Source of the DNA: Bdellovibrio bacteriovorus
GTDB taxonomy: Bacteria; Bdellovibrionota; Bdellovibrionia; Bdellovibrionales; Bdellovibrionaceae
Direction: 5' to 3'
DNA: 64,000 bases
Assembly (NCBI RefSeq): GCF_001592745.1
Contig: NZ_LUKD01000008.1
Location: forward strand, 425,545-489,544
In this document: piece after piece, positions 1-7,761 of the stretch
Position numbering within the stretch: the first letter of the stretch is position 1
How the letters are laid out: every line of letters starts with the position of its first letter
The notes under the pieces: generated by a model
Seen by the model: the letters and a program-made list of their open reading frames with translations, nothing else
What the model was told of the DNA's origin: nothing
The model's database searches: none
Translations under genes and position numbers: made by a program

Positions 1-402
1 GAGTATGTTAATAGCATTATGGGCATAAGGTTTGGGTTGGTTTAGTGGAGCTTGAAAAACTATTTCAACTTTTGCAGAAATAGTTTTTACTTTGTTTTTT
101 TCTGACTGAAGGTCGGCACTTAGTAGTTTGTTATTATTTTCTTGAGTTTGTAATTGCTTCTCGAGCTCTAAAGACTTGTTTTTCAGTGTCAGAATCTCAA
201 TTTGATCAGATTTCTGACGATTTTCAGACTCCTGGGATTCTTTATAGGTAAAAAAAGCACCTGTGAATGTTGATACCACAATTAGGAATGAAATTACTTT
301 TAGAATATCCCTAATGCGCGGGTTGTGAGATAAAAATGTGTCTAGCGGCCACTGTAATGCTGCGAGAATACCGCCGATGAGGGTCCAGGCAATTGAATTC
401 AT
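1..402 (-). CDS. Membrane-anchored coiled-coil protein, C-terminus cut by window edge
   Basis: An open frame of 134 codons without a stop runs from an ATG at 402 to the left edge of the window, so only the N-terminal part is seen. The protein starts MNSIAWTLIGGIL, has a hydrophobic segment at about residues 40-55 (VISFLIVVSTFTGAFF), and then a long charged stretch rich in Glu, Lys, Gln and Leu (about 58-110) that reads as coiled coil. It lies 27 bases after the channel-like gene on the same strand, so the two are probably one transcript. I do not recognise the family; a membrane-tethered accessory protein to its neighbour is an inference. Confidence 0.7.
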   Translation of the reverse strand, partial: MNSIAWTLIGGILAALQWPLDTFLSHNPRIRDILKVISFLIVVSTFTGAFFTYKESQESENRQKSDQIEILTLKNKSLELEKQLQTQENNNKLLSADLQSEKNKVKTISAKVEIVFQAPLNQPKPYAHNAINIL

Positions 403-429
403 TTGGTTTGGTTTCGCTTTCTATGTAAG

Positions 430-1461
430 TCAGGCCAATTTTAGAATTTTAGCGACTACGGCAACTACGATTGCGAGATTGAAGTAAGATATCATCATTT
501 GAATCCAAATTAAAAAACGCACGTTATCCGTAATTGGGATGATTTCTGATGGCACGTTGTTTGTGGCAACCATTGTAGACGTATATACGAAGTCTAAGAA
601 TCGTGGTCGCATCATCAATGAATTTAGGTCAAAAATAATTTCTAGATTGTATTTTCCCAACGCTTTAAGCGTCTCTCCGTAAAAGATGTTTTTGAGCCGT
701 TCAATCTCGGGAAAATTTTGATTCTCAATTAATAGGGAATAAGACTCTTGAATCGCTGTGCTGAGTCTTTCAAGCGTAGTTGTTTGGGGTTGAAAGACTT
801 GTTTATGCAGATGTTCAAGGGCGCGTTGAAGGCTACTAAATAGGCGTAGTTCGTCTACACTCATTGGGGGGGATGCGTTGATGACTCTATTAGACATTGC
901 TGTCGCCGAAGGTTCACGAAAATACTCCATCATAATTGGGATTAACATTTCATTTATATTTGAAAGGCCGTTCTCAGTCCCGTTGAACCTAAATTCTATT
1001 TTAAGTTCTCCATACTTTTTAAATTGTTTTTCTATTAGTTGTGATGGGGTTAGCCCAAGCCTACTTATCTCACGTATGGCATCTGGCGTATCGGGATTCT
1101 CTCCGAATTGCCGATATATTGATTTATCTTCAGAAAAGCTGACCCAAGGTGCTTTACTTATTGAATCAGCGTTCTTTTGAAGCCTCAAATCGTTGATGGC
1201 GTCGATCATTAGTGTTGTTTTTAGAGATTCAGAAAAATTGAAAGCTGGAGTCGGGGAGAGTCTACCTATATAGGTTTTGCTGTCGTGAGAGACTGCGCTG
1301 ATGTTTTGCCAGTGAAAAATTAACCAATAAACAACTGCGAATACGGCTATGTTAATTAGAAATAATCCTAAGCAAGTAATAAGCATTGAGATTGGGCTTC
1401 CCCAAATTTGGGAGCCAATATACGAGAGGAGTAATTTTATTTTGAATAGAATAAAACTCAT
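430..1461 (-). CDS. Two-helix membrane protein with ion-channel-like pore and altered selectivity filter
   Basis: This 343-residue protein has a transmembrane helix at about residues 24-49, a soluble region of about 230 residues, and a C-terminal segment (about 287-340) laid out like the Ion_trans_2 pore module: aromatic-rich pore helix (FLDFVYTSTMVAT), filter position, an IPITD turn like the VPxTD of potassium channels, then a last hydrophobic helix. At the filter, the T-x-G-Y-G of potassium channels is replaced by T-N-N-V-P (residues 300-304). The resemblance is by eye; the family between the helices is unknown to me. It could be a channel of other selectivity or a dead relative. It is upstream of the coiled-coil membrane gene and likely co-transcribed with it. 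The A+T-rich composition fits the accessory island. Confidence 0.75.
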   Translation of the reverse strand: MSFILFKIKLLLSYIGSQIWGSPISMLITCLGLFLINIAVFAVVYWLIFHWQNISAVSHDSKTYIGRLSPTPAFNFSESLKTTLMIDAINDLRLQKNADSISKAPWVSFSEDKSIYRQFGENPDTPDAIREISRLGLTPSQLIEKQFKKYGELKIEFRFNGTENGLSNINEMLIPIMMEYFREPSATAMSNRVINASPPMSVDELRLFSSLQRALEHLHKQVFQPQTTTLERLSTAIQESYSLLIENQNFPEIERLKNIFYGETLKALGKYNLEIIFDLNSLMMRPRFLDFVYTSTMVATNNVPSEIIPITDNVRFLIWIQMMISYFNLAIVVAVVAKILKLA

Positions 1462-1960
1462 TCATTTAACCTTTTTCGAGGACCAATATTACGTAATTTC
1501 TGGCAACTGCTGTATTTAGCTAATTGTCATCTGGCAACTTCATTTTGAATATTCACGAATGGAAGACTCGAAGTTTAAAGTTCTCTGGATAATAAAGATT
1601 TTTACGCACGATGTAATTTGATATTAGTTTATGGTTGGTCGCGTTATGATTTTGAATTGGTTGCTACGGGCCATTCCGTGTCCGTATTTCGTACTTAACG
1701 TTCGTAAATCGGACTTCGATCGCGCAATGACTGAATATATCGGATTAGCAGTAGGATCACTTCTTGAAGTATTTTGATTTGATGAATAGGTCATGAATTT
1801 AAATTAAACGGTTATCTTTACCATTCTGTGATTGCAGATTGTGCTTCTCTTGCTAGATATAGGTCTGGCGCAAGACGGCCAACTGCACAACAAATCGGCA
1901 ATTGTTTGATTTTATTAAACTCATAACTGTATATAGCCGTTATACCTCTTGGAGGAATGA
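1462..1960. other. 500-base intergenic region between divergent accessory genes
   Basis: This A+T-rich stretch separates the leftward channel-like gene from the rightward two-gene operon and must contain both promoters. I see no RNA gene or strong hairpin. A 48-codon frame at 1631-1777 has no ribosome binding site and I do not call it. The last bases carry a clear Shine-Dalgarno, TTGGAGGAA at 1949-1957, just before the ATG at 1961. Confidence 0.5.
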
Positions 1961-2881
1961 ATGGCAAATTCACATTTTTTTAACTACTACACGATCAGAG
2001 TAAAAGAAAAACGCAAAGAGGGTAATGTCATCATCCGTAAATTTGGTGATGAAGAGTGGGATCTCTTCCCGATCATGCAAACATACTTTGGAAACATGAA
2101 TGAGTTCGCTAAAGATGAGCTTAAAAAGTCCATGTCCGGTAAGGATATAATGAAAGAGGATCAAGCGAACAATCTATTCTACGGGATAATTCAATACGGT
2201 AACTATGGAATGCAGCAAGATATTGCTCATAAAGATGGAGAAGTTACCTATAACATGAGTGAAAATGAGGGGCCTATTAAAAAACATTTTTACCTGATCT
2301 TCATTCCACCAAATTCAACGACCGGAGCGATGATATTGCATAGCATTGGGGCGGATGGAATATCAAGTCTTGTCCAGGATGGAATTACTACGATCTTTCG
2401 CGAAATTGCGCCAAAATTTATATTAGAAATAGAGCCTGTTATGTTTAATCTAAAGGCGCAGGATGAAGTTTTTCTAAACAGTATAACGGTAAACGCTTTT
2501 GAGCGGCCTTCAAAAGTAAAAACAAACAAAACTATTGGCTCCAGAGCTAAAAAAATAGCATCGATAACGATGAACACCGCTACCAAACAGGGAATTTTAA
2601 GTAAGATATTTAAATCAGAGAATGTTGCTGAAACAGTATTGGATGAAATAAATCCGGTAATTTCGCTAAAAAATGCGGATAAATATAATACCGAAGTTAA
2701 ATTGGACATTGATATTCTTGGAAAGAATAAGACGCTCAAAATTAACCGAGAATTTAAATATAGTACGTCAGAAGATATGACTGGTCGTCTGGAAATGGTT
2801 GCAGGTGTGCCAACTCTCGAGTCACTGCATAAAGAAGGCGTGGGTAGTTTAAAAGTTTTAAGAAGATTAGGGGTAATTTGA
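1961..2881 (+). CDS. Uncharacterised soluble protein, first gene of a two-gene accessory operon
   Basis: A 306-residue protein with no signal peptide or membrane helix. I do not recognise it. Visible traits are a mixed alpha/beta composition, a hydrophobic beta-like core near residues 109-145 (HFYLIFIPPNS, then GADGISSLVQDGITTIF) and a basic linker around 178-200. The start is fixed by GGAGG five bases upstream of the ATG. Its TGA stop directly abuts the ATG of the next gene, a four-helix membrane protein, so the two are translationally coupled and probably act together. A+T-rich codon use resembles its accessory neighbours. A soluble sensor paired with a membrane effector is a plausible arrangement, but this is inference. 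Confidence 0.8.
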   Translation: MANSHFFNYYTIRVKEKRKEGNVIIRKFGDEEWDLFPIMQTYFGNMNEFAKDELKKSMSGKDIMKEDQANNLFYGIIQYGNYGMQQDIAHKDGEVTYNMSENEGPIKKHFYLIFIPPNSTTGAMILHSIGADGISSLVQDGITTIFREIAPKFILEIEPVMFNLKAQDEVFLNSITVNAFERPSKVKTNKTIGSRAKKIASITMNTATKQGILSKIFKSENVAETVLDEINPVISLKNADKYNTEVKLDIDILGKNKTLKINREFKYSTSEDMTGRLEMVAGVPTLESLHKEGVGSLKVLRRLGVI

Positions 2882-3481
2882 ATGGAAGTGTTCTCTGCGC
2901 CTTTTGAAATCCTGTCCCATTATAATAGAATCGTTAAAGAGAATTATAATGGAATCTATCCTAGATCAGAGAAATTCTGCTTCATTGCTCTACCGATTAT
3001 AATGAGTTTTTGCGTTGCTCTGATGTCTCATGGGAATATTTCAACAGCAACTTCGGAGAATTTATTGACCATTCACGGGATTTTTTTAAGCGTTCTTGTT
3101 GCGTCGTATGCTCCATTTTTAGATTTTCTTAAACCAGGTGCCACAATCACAGCGAAGGCCACCGCTGAAGTTTCAGATCAAGAGTACCTCTCGACTGAAT
3201 ATGTGCTTTCAAAGGCCGGTGGAACGGTCAGGAAACTACTATTCATTTCAAATTCATTATGTATTGTTTTGTCCTTGGGAATCATTGTTTTGTTATGCAT
3301 TCAGCCTATAGTTTGTTCAGACTTAATTCCATGGTTTTTCGATATCGGATACATGAAGGGTCAACCGGTTATATCATTTATCTATTCGTGGACCGTTTAT
3401 GGATTAGTTATTACAAATGGATATGTACTGCTGCGCATCGTCGCTATTATGGCCAATAAAATCCTTACTGAGATGGATTAA
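2882..3481 (+). CDS. Uncharacterised four-helix membrane protein, second gene of operon
   Basis: A 199-residue protein with four predicted transmembrane segments at about residues 32-48, 61-80, 119-141 and 162-190. A polar loop of about 35 residues separates helices 2 and 3. The ATG follows the previous stop with no intervening base, which indicates translational coupling. No enzymatic motif is seen and I do not recognise the family. Small multi-helix proteins paired with a soluble partner occur as membrane effectors in several phage defence systems, but nothing in the sequence proves this here. A rho-independent terminator follows about 105 bases downstream. Confidence 0.8.
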   Translation: MEVFSAPFEILSHYNRIVKENYNGIYPRSEKFCFIALPIIMSFCVALMSHGNISTATSENLLTIHGIFLSVLVASYAPFLDFLKPGATITAKATAEVSDQEYLSTEYVLSKAGGTVRKLLFISNSLCIVLSLGIIVLLCIQPIVCSDLIPWFFDIGYMKGQPVISFIYSWTVYGLVITNGYVLLRIVAIMANKILTEMD

Positions 3482-3585
3482 GGCTAAAGATGGTTTTCCT
3501 CTAGTTGCAATTGAGTTCTAAACTCGTCCCATACGCTCCGCCATTTTTTAGCGAAAATGGCCGACCCTACAACGATGGAAATCAA

Positions 3586-3611
3586 AAGGAAGCCTTGAGC
3601 TTCCTTTTTTT
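3586..3611 (+). terminator. Rho-independent terminator after the two-gene operon
   Basis: An 8-base stem AAGGAAGC / GCTTCCTT with a 5-base loop (CTTGA) is followed by a run of seven T. It lies downstream of the rightward operon and before the convergent HNH gene. Confidence 0.85.
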
Positions 3612-3669
3612 ATTTGTGGGTTTGTAGTCCATAGGTTGGTTTAAGTCGTAAGGTCCACTTTTCTCAAAC

Positions 3670-4500
3670 CTAAACTGATCTTTTCTTATTTAGGTCTTGG
3701 TTTGTCCTATGTTTCCAAATTATCGCTAGGAAGTGATCACCATAAAGGCGAAGTTTTTCTGATGTTACACCAATTATGTTTGCCATTGATGCGGCGTCAT
3801 CTGGCATTTGCCGAGCCATCTCTTCAAGAGTGAAGTTTTTAAATACTAAATAGGCGGGAATGTTTTGCTCTATAGCAAGTCGGTTCCTTTCTTGCCTCAA
3901 ATCGGAAAAAAGTTTCTGAGAATAATCTTCTGAGTATCTGTGGTTGCTATTCACAGACGTCTGAACGACAAATGTGCGCCTAACTGGGGAGTATTTATTA
4001 GTTCTAAAGCTAAAGTTAAAGTTAGATGGCGCTTCCAAAAGATAGCCTTTGTAGTCCTCGCATAATACACGTTTTTGTTCTTTAAATGTGGGGTATCGGC
4101 CGCTTTTCTTCTTTTTCCAGTCCAGCCAAGCGTGAAATAATTCATGCTGATGTCGGTCCATTACGCACAGATTTCTTAATGTGTTATCAGATCTTTTTCC
4201 ATTTATGTGATGTACAACCTCATTGGGAAATAGATCCCGTTTCAAAACTCTTTTTGCAATGAGCCTGTGTTCATATTCGTTAGCCCCTCGAGCAAAGATA
4301 TAGCCACCTCTATCGCTTCTCTTGCCTCTAAAAAGTTTCAACAACGGAACAGCAACACTCAAGGTTGCCAAACTCACCCAGAAAATTTTTGAAATTAGGC
4401 TCGTACCTGGAATAAGTACCATTGCAACGGCGCAGACGATCGTCAGTGTTCGAGCCATGTTCACAAGGAATCTTTTCAGCTTTATTAGAAACCAGCGCAT
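3670..4500 (-). CDS. Membrane-anchored HNH nuclease fused to an HRDC domain
   Basis: A 276-residue protein with three parts. Residues about 14-57 contain two hydrophobic helices, so it is membrane-anchored. Residues about 76-125 form an HNH module of the phage/homing type: YEHRLIAKRVL, then VVHHING (H97, H98), SDN at 104-106, NL at 110-111, and H117/H119/H123. Residues about 189-265 match a RecQ-type HRDC domain: YSQKLFSDLR, P215 with YLVF, TLEEMARQMP, GVTSEKLRLYG and a final hydrophobic helix. HNH enzymes cut DNA at a metal site; HRDC domains bind nucleic acid in RecQ and RNase D. I know of no described protein with this order of parts. It is monocistronic, with A+T-rich composition. Function in nucleic-acid cleavage is well supported; a role in defence is inference. 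Confidence 0.85.
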   Translation of the reverse strand: MRWFLIKLKRFLVNMARTLTIVCAVAMVLIPGTSLISKIFWVSLATLSVAVPLLKLFRGKRSDRGGYIFARGANEYEHRLIAKRVLKRDLFPNEVVHHINGKRSDNTLRNLCVMDRHQHELFHAWLDWKKKKSGRYPTFKEQKRVLCEDYKGYLLEAPSNFNFSFRTNKYSPVRRTFVVQTSVNSNHRYSEDYSQKLFSDLRQERNRLAIEQNIPAYLVFKNFTLEEMARQMPDDAASMANIIGVTSEKLRLYGDHFLAIIWKHRTNQDLNKKRSV

Positions 4501-4837
4501 AATAGCTGATCGACATTTTTCAGATATAAATAAACTTTATTTATAGTATTTTGACTTTAAGGCAGATTTTTTCTGATATGAAACGAGGAAATGTAATTAC
4601 TTGGGACATCATACAGATATGTTTGGTTTTGATACGACAGATGTCTCTGCAATTTTAGTTTTTGATTTCGTACTTTCCCTCGTACACCTGTGCGGTCCCC
4701 TCCAGATGAAATGGTTTCCTTTTGCCCGTTTTGCTTAGACGGTGAGCAATTTTTGGTGGTATGGAATTGGCTTATATAAAATACATCTGATTTCTTGGAG
4801 TCATTGCGATACCAAGGCGATCTTTTATAGGAGCAAC
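4501..4837. other. Intergenic region, divergent promoters only
   Basis: About 340 A+T-rich bases lie between the leftward HNH gene and the rightward small secreted protein. No supported gene, RNA or repeat is seen. A possible leftward -10 (TATAAA within the T-rich stretch near 4540) and a strong ribosome binding site at 4829-4833 are the only signals. Confidence 0.4.
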
Positions 4838-5263
4838 ATGAAGAATCTAATTTCAACTTTTGTGATCATCATGGCGACATCTTCTTCGGCTTTTGCAGGA
4901 ACGATGTCTTTCACTAAAGATTTCATCGCGTCTACTACCTTATCTTTGGACAACGAGCCTGGGAAAAGAATAACCATCCAGCCTTACGAAACATTTTCTA
5001 GCACTGGATATGGTCGTGACGGAATTAGTGCGTTTCCTACGTTCCGGTTGGTCTTCACTCATCCTGGTATCGACTATTCAAGCGGCTATAAAAATATTGA
5101 GCCAGAACAGTTGAATATTTACTGGGAGGGTCAATGTGAAAACGGTGCCAAAGTTTTTAAAGGTGAAATGGTTTCTTACGAAGTGCTTCGAGTTGTGATG
5201 CACAATAATTCTGGCAAAGTCAGTATTCACGGTGTTGGACAAGTAGTAGGGGACTGCAACTAA
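4838..5263 (+). CDS. Small secreted protein, unknown function
   Basis: A 141-residue protein with a classical signal peptide (MKNLISTFVIIMATSSSAFA, cleavage after residue 20). The mature part of about 120 residues is beta-rich and has two cysteines, one near the middle (EGQC) and one at the end (GDCN), which could pair in the periplasm. The frame stays open upstream to 4742, but the ATG at 4838 has AGGAG at 4829-4833 and begins the signal peptide exactly, so it is chosen. I do not recognise the family. Confidence 0.8.
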   Translation: MKNLISTFVIIMATSSSAFAGTMSFTKDFIASTTLSLDNEPGKRITIQPYETFSSTGYGRDGISAFPTFRLVFTHPGIDYSSGYKNIEPEQLNIYWEGQCENGAKVFKGEMVSYEVLRVVMHNNSGKVSIHGVGQVVGDCN

Positions 5264-5296
5264 GTTCGAGGTCTGTTGTAAATCGAATCGCTAATA

Positions 5297-6655
5297 TTAA
5301 GGAAACGTCGGCTTCCCTAAAACCCAACTAGCAGCGCCCATATCAAACAAGTTGTGACTGACACCTGCGGGAAGAGCCCAGGTACTCAGATTCTGATTGA
5401 ATGAATCCGCATTTAAGAACATTTGATCCATGTTCGTCATGCTTCCGGTGAAAACCCAATTGCCGATGTCTTGGTTAAAGGCATCGGCGTCTTCGAACAT
5501 TCCTGCCATTGAAATGACTTTCGACGTGTCCCAAGAGCTGCCTGATTTTGCGAGCGGGCTGTTGAAGGAGCTTGCTTCGAAGAACATAAATGCCATGTCG
5601 GTCACGTTAGATGTGTTCCAGGTGCTGATATTTTGGTTGAACGCCACGGCGCTGCCGAACATCGCGCTCATATCTGTGACGTTAGAAACATCCCAATTGC
5701 CAAGAGGCTTGTTAAAGGCCGTTGCTCCGGCAAACATATCACTCATGTCGGTGACGGCAGTCGTTGTCCAGTGATTGATGTCACTATTAAAATTCGTAGC
5801 ACCTTGGAAAAGTCCGCGGAAGCCACTTGCGAGCGACGTTAAGACGGGAGCATCTGTTGCGGAAATCTGCACATTCTTACAGTTTGCGAACATGAACTCC
5901 ATCTTCCACCAGGCATTGGGGCCCCATTGCTTGACGTCGACGATTTTTAGTTTGTCAGTGCCGCTACAGAATTGCAGCCATGGAAGATTACTCCCTTTCA
6001 TTTTCACTTCATAAATGCCTGGGGCACCGTACGTGTGCGTGATCACGCGGCCTCCGCTGGCAGGGCTATTCACCGTTTGAGTTGAAGAATCACCCCAAGA
6101 AATTTCGAAGTCGTATCCGATCCAATCGGCCAAAGGGAAACTGGCATCCGTGTTTGCCGACGAACCTCCCTCGGTATTATTGGTATTAAAGATAACGATG
6201 AAAGAGTTTTTGACGTTGGCGTTGGAAGAGGGGCCGTAAGCCGGCGCTTGGTTGCAGTCAGCATCTTGAGCGGTGTTTGCGGCTATTGAAATATTCGCGG
6301 TGCCGTCGCCCGTACAACCTGACACAGTGACGGTGGCGGTCGCCGTAGTCCCATTTGTCACAACAGCATTGCAGCCTGCGAAGTCAGTTCCGCCTAAAAT
6401 AATATCTGCATTGGTAAGATTGATCGTCGTCGCATCGGTGTAGGTCACCGTGTACACGAAAGAGGTCGCGCTGCTGCCAGAAGAAATGGCGGGTCCGGTA
6501 ATGACGATGGAAGGTGCAGGCAGGGGCGGTGGAGTGACAGAAGATAAATCTGTTTTCCAGCTATTGGCCGTTATGTTCCCGATACATCCTGTCAGCCCCA
6601 AAAAGCAAAACAGGACCATCACGAACCTTGTTAAGTTACGTCCCCGAACATTCAT
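5297..6655 (-). CDS. BspA-family (DUF285) surface lipoprotein with PKD-like domain
   Basis: A 452-residue lipoprotein: the signal peptide ends in the lipobox LTGC (Cys24). An Ig-like segment follows (about 45-150), then a PKD-like stretch (ISWGDSSTQTV ... HTYGAPGIYEVKMKG, about 185-220), then DUF285 repeats (about 245-430) with the typical W-x-x-S/T-x-V-T-x-M-x-x-M-F-x-x-A-x-x-F-N pattern, at least five copies. Such repeats build bacterial surface proteins, often adhesins, known from BspA of Tannerella and from many mycoplasmas and marine bacteria. It faces the small secreted protein gene head to tail with 33 bases between the stops. Exposure on the outer membrane is inferred from the lipobox. 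Confidence 0.9.
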   Translation of the reverse strand: MNVRGRNLTRFVMVLFCFLGLTGCIGNITANSWKTDLSSVTPPPLPAPSIVITGPAISSGSSATSFVYTVTYTDATTINLTNADIILGGTDFAGCNAVVTNGTTATATVTVSGCTGDGTANISIAANTAQDADCNQAPAYGPSSNANVKNSFIVIFNTNNTEGGSSANTDASFPLADWIGYDFEISWGDSSTQTVNSPASGGRVITHTYGAPGIYEVKMKGSNLPWLQFCSGTDKLKIVDVKQWGPNAWWKMEFMFANCKNVQISATDAPVLTSLASGFRGLFQGATNFNSDINHWTTTAVTDMSDMFAGATAFNKPLGNWDVSNVTDMSAMFGSAVAFNQNISTWNTSNVTDMAFMFFEASSFNSPLAKSGSSWDTSKVISMAGMFEDADAFNQDIGNWVFTGSMTNMDQMFLNADSFNQNLSTWALPAGVSHNLFDMGAASWVLGKPTFP

Positions 6656-6834
6656 GAGATATACTTCGGATAGCTAAGACTTTCCCTTGAATTACCAAGC
6701 CAGCATGCGATGTACCTTGCATTACCGCCTCATACTGAGACCCCCGGTCCTTCATCAGCTGTTGCGTTGATGCACTTTTTTCTGATGATCCTAAGAGCCT
6801 TTTCGACCATCATTAAGGAATTAGCGAGGTTGCC

Positions 6835-7263
6835 ATGTCGACACATCCAAATTCAATGCGGACGCCCGAGGTTGAAACTGTTAAAGCCTTCTATGAGGCA
6901 CTCAATAACAATGACATATCTGCAGCTATGAAGCTTTTTGATCCAAACATTGAGCGCGTTGAATTTGAAGACTTACCGACGGGTGGAACTTACCGTGGAC
7001 TTGACGAAATGAAAGCGCATATCACCTCAGGCCGTGCGACGTGGGCCGAAGGGAGCTGTCATCCCGAGCGCTTTCTTGTCGCCGGCGATAAGGTCGTTGT
7101 ATTTGTGCATGTTCACGTAAGGTTGAAAAATAAAACAGAATGGATCGACGGACATGTCGCTGATGTTTTTGCTTTCCGCGGTGAAAAGATCATCCAGATG
7201 CGTTCGTACTTAAAAAACGAACAGGCCTTAGAGTGGGCTGGGGTCAGGGACTCTTCGAAATAG
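6835..7263 (+). CDS. NTF2-like (SnoaL-type) small enzyme or binding protein
   Basis: A 142-residue cytosolic protein with the NTF2/SnoaL fold pattern: an N-terminal helix pair (TVKAFYEALNNNDISAAMKLF), then beta strands with YRGLDEMKAH, FLVAGDKVVVFVHV and WIDGHVADVFAFRGEKIIQMRSY. This size and layout are typical of the stand-alone family, whose members include isomerases, hydrolases and non-enzymatic binders; the substrate cannot be read from sequence. GAGG at 6825-6828 supports the ATG. It is convergent with the YCII/VOC pair, with a long hairpin between them. Confidence 0.85.
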   Translation: MSTHPNSMRTPEVETVKAFYEALNNNDISAAMKLFDPNIERVEFEDLPTGGTYRGLDEMKAHITSGRATWAEGSCHPERFLVAGDKVVVFVHVHVRLKNKTEWIDGHVADVFAFRGEKIIQMRSYLKNEQALEWAGVRDSSK

Positions 7264-7356
7264 CTCCATGGGCTATATATAGACGACAAGGATAAAGCCG
7301 CGTGGGTTTCAGAGCCGTTCCTTACGGACGAAAATAGATTGAACAGCCCTAAACCT

Positions 7357-7387
7357 TAAATTCACAGCCACCGTGGCAGTGAATTTA
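7357..7387. terminator. Long near-perfect hairpin between convergent genes
   Basis: Arms TAAATTCAC / GTGAATTTA and inner arms GCCAC / GTGGC are centred on base 7372, with a single A-A mismatch. It lies between the NTF2-like gene and the YCII gene, three bases from the stop of the latter. A bidirectional terminator is likely from its position, although no long T tract follows on either strand. Confidence 0.5.
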
Positions 7388-7389
7388 TA

Positions 7390-7758
7390 TTACGTTTTCT
7401 TTTTCATCACTTCTTCTAAATTCAAGCACTCGACGATTTCAACGCTATCTCCGGGAAAGATCGTGAAATGCGGATGATTTAAGAACATCTTCGCGGCTTC
7501 TTCAGCGTTAGGCGCCTCTACGATCACATACCCCGTAAGATTATTGCGAGTGTCAGAAATGCCGTTGGCATCCACGCGTTTTGTTTTTCCCAGCGGGGTT
7601 CCGTTATCTTTAATCGCGAGCTGATGTTTCTTGCCCCAGTTCATCCAGGCTTCGACACCTTGTTTTTCGCGATCGTGTCTTTCTTTTTCATTTAACGACT
7701 TCCACTTTTGATGAGTGGATTCTTCAGTTCCTAAATAGACGGCTAAAAATGTTTTCAT
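7390..7758 (-). CDS. YCII-related domain protein
   Basis: A 122-residue protein of the YCII/DGPF type. The start is MKTFLAVYLGT, the middle has GKTKRVDANGISDTRNNLTGYVIVEAPNAEEAAKMF, and a final strand HFTIFPGDSVEIVECL closes the ferredoxin-like fold. YCII proteins are small putative enzymes, often encoded near sigma factors or VOC proteins; the reaction is unknown. It follows the PhnB-like VOC gene by three bases on the same strand, so the two form an operon driven by the promoter at about 8280-8309. Confidence 0.85.
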   Translation of the reverse strand: MKTFLAVYLGTEESTHQKWKSLNEKERHDREKQGVEAWMNWGKKHQLAIKDNGTPLGKTKRVDANGISDTRNNLTGYVIVEAPNAEEAAKMFLNHPHFTIFPGDSVEIVECLNLEEVMKKKT

Positions 7759-7761
7759 GGA

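Noticed and set aside
1631-1777. A 48-codon frame on the plus strand in the accessory intergenic region
   Set aside because: No ribosome binding site, no recognisable domain, and a composition no different from the flanking sequence. It may be a remnant but cannot be supported.
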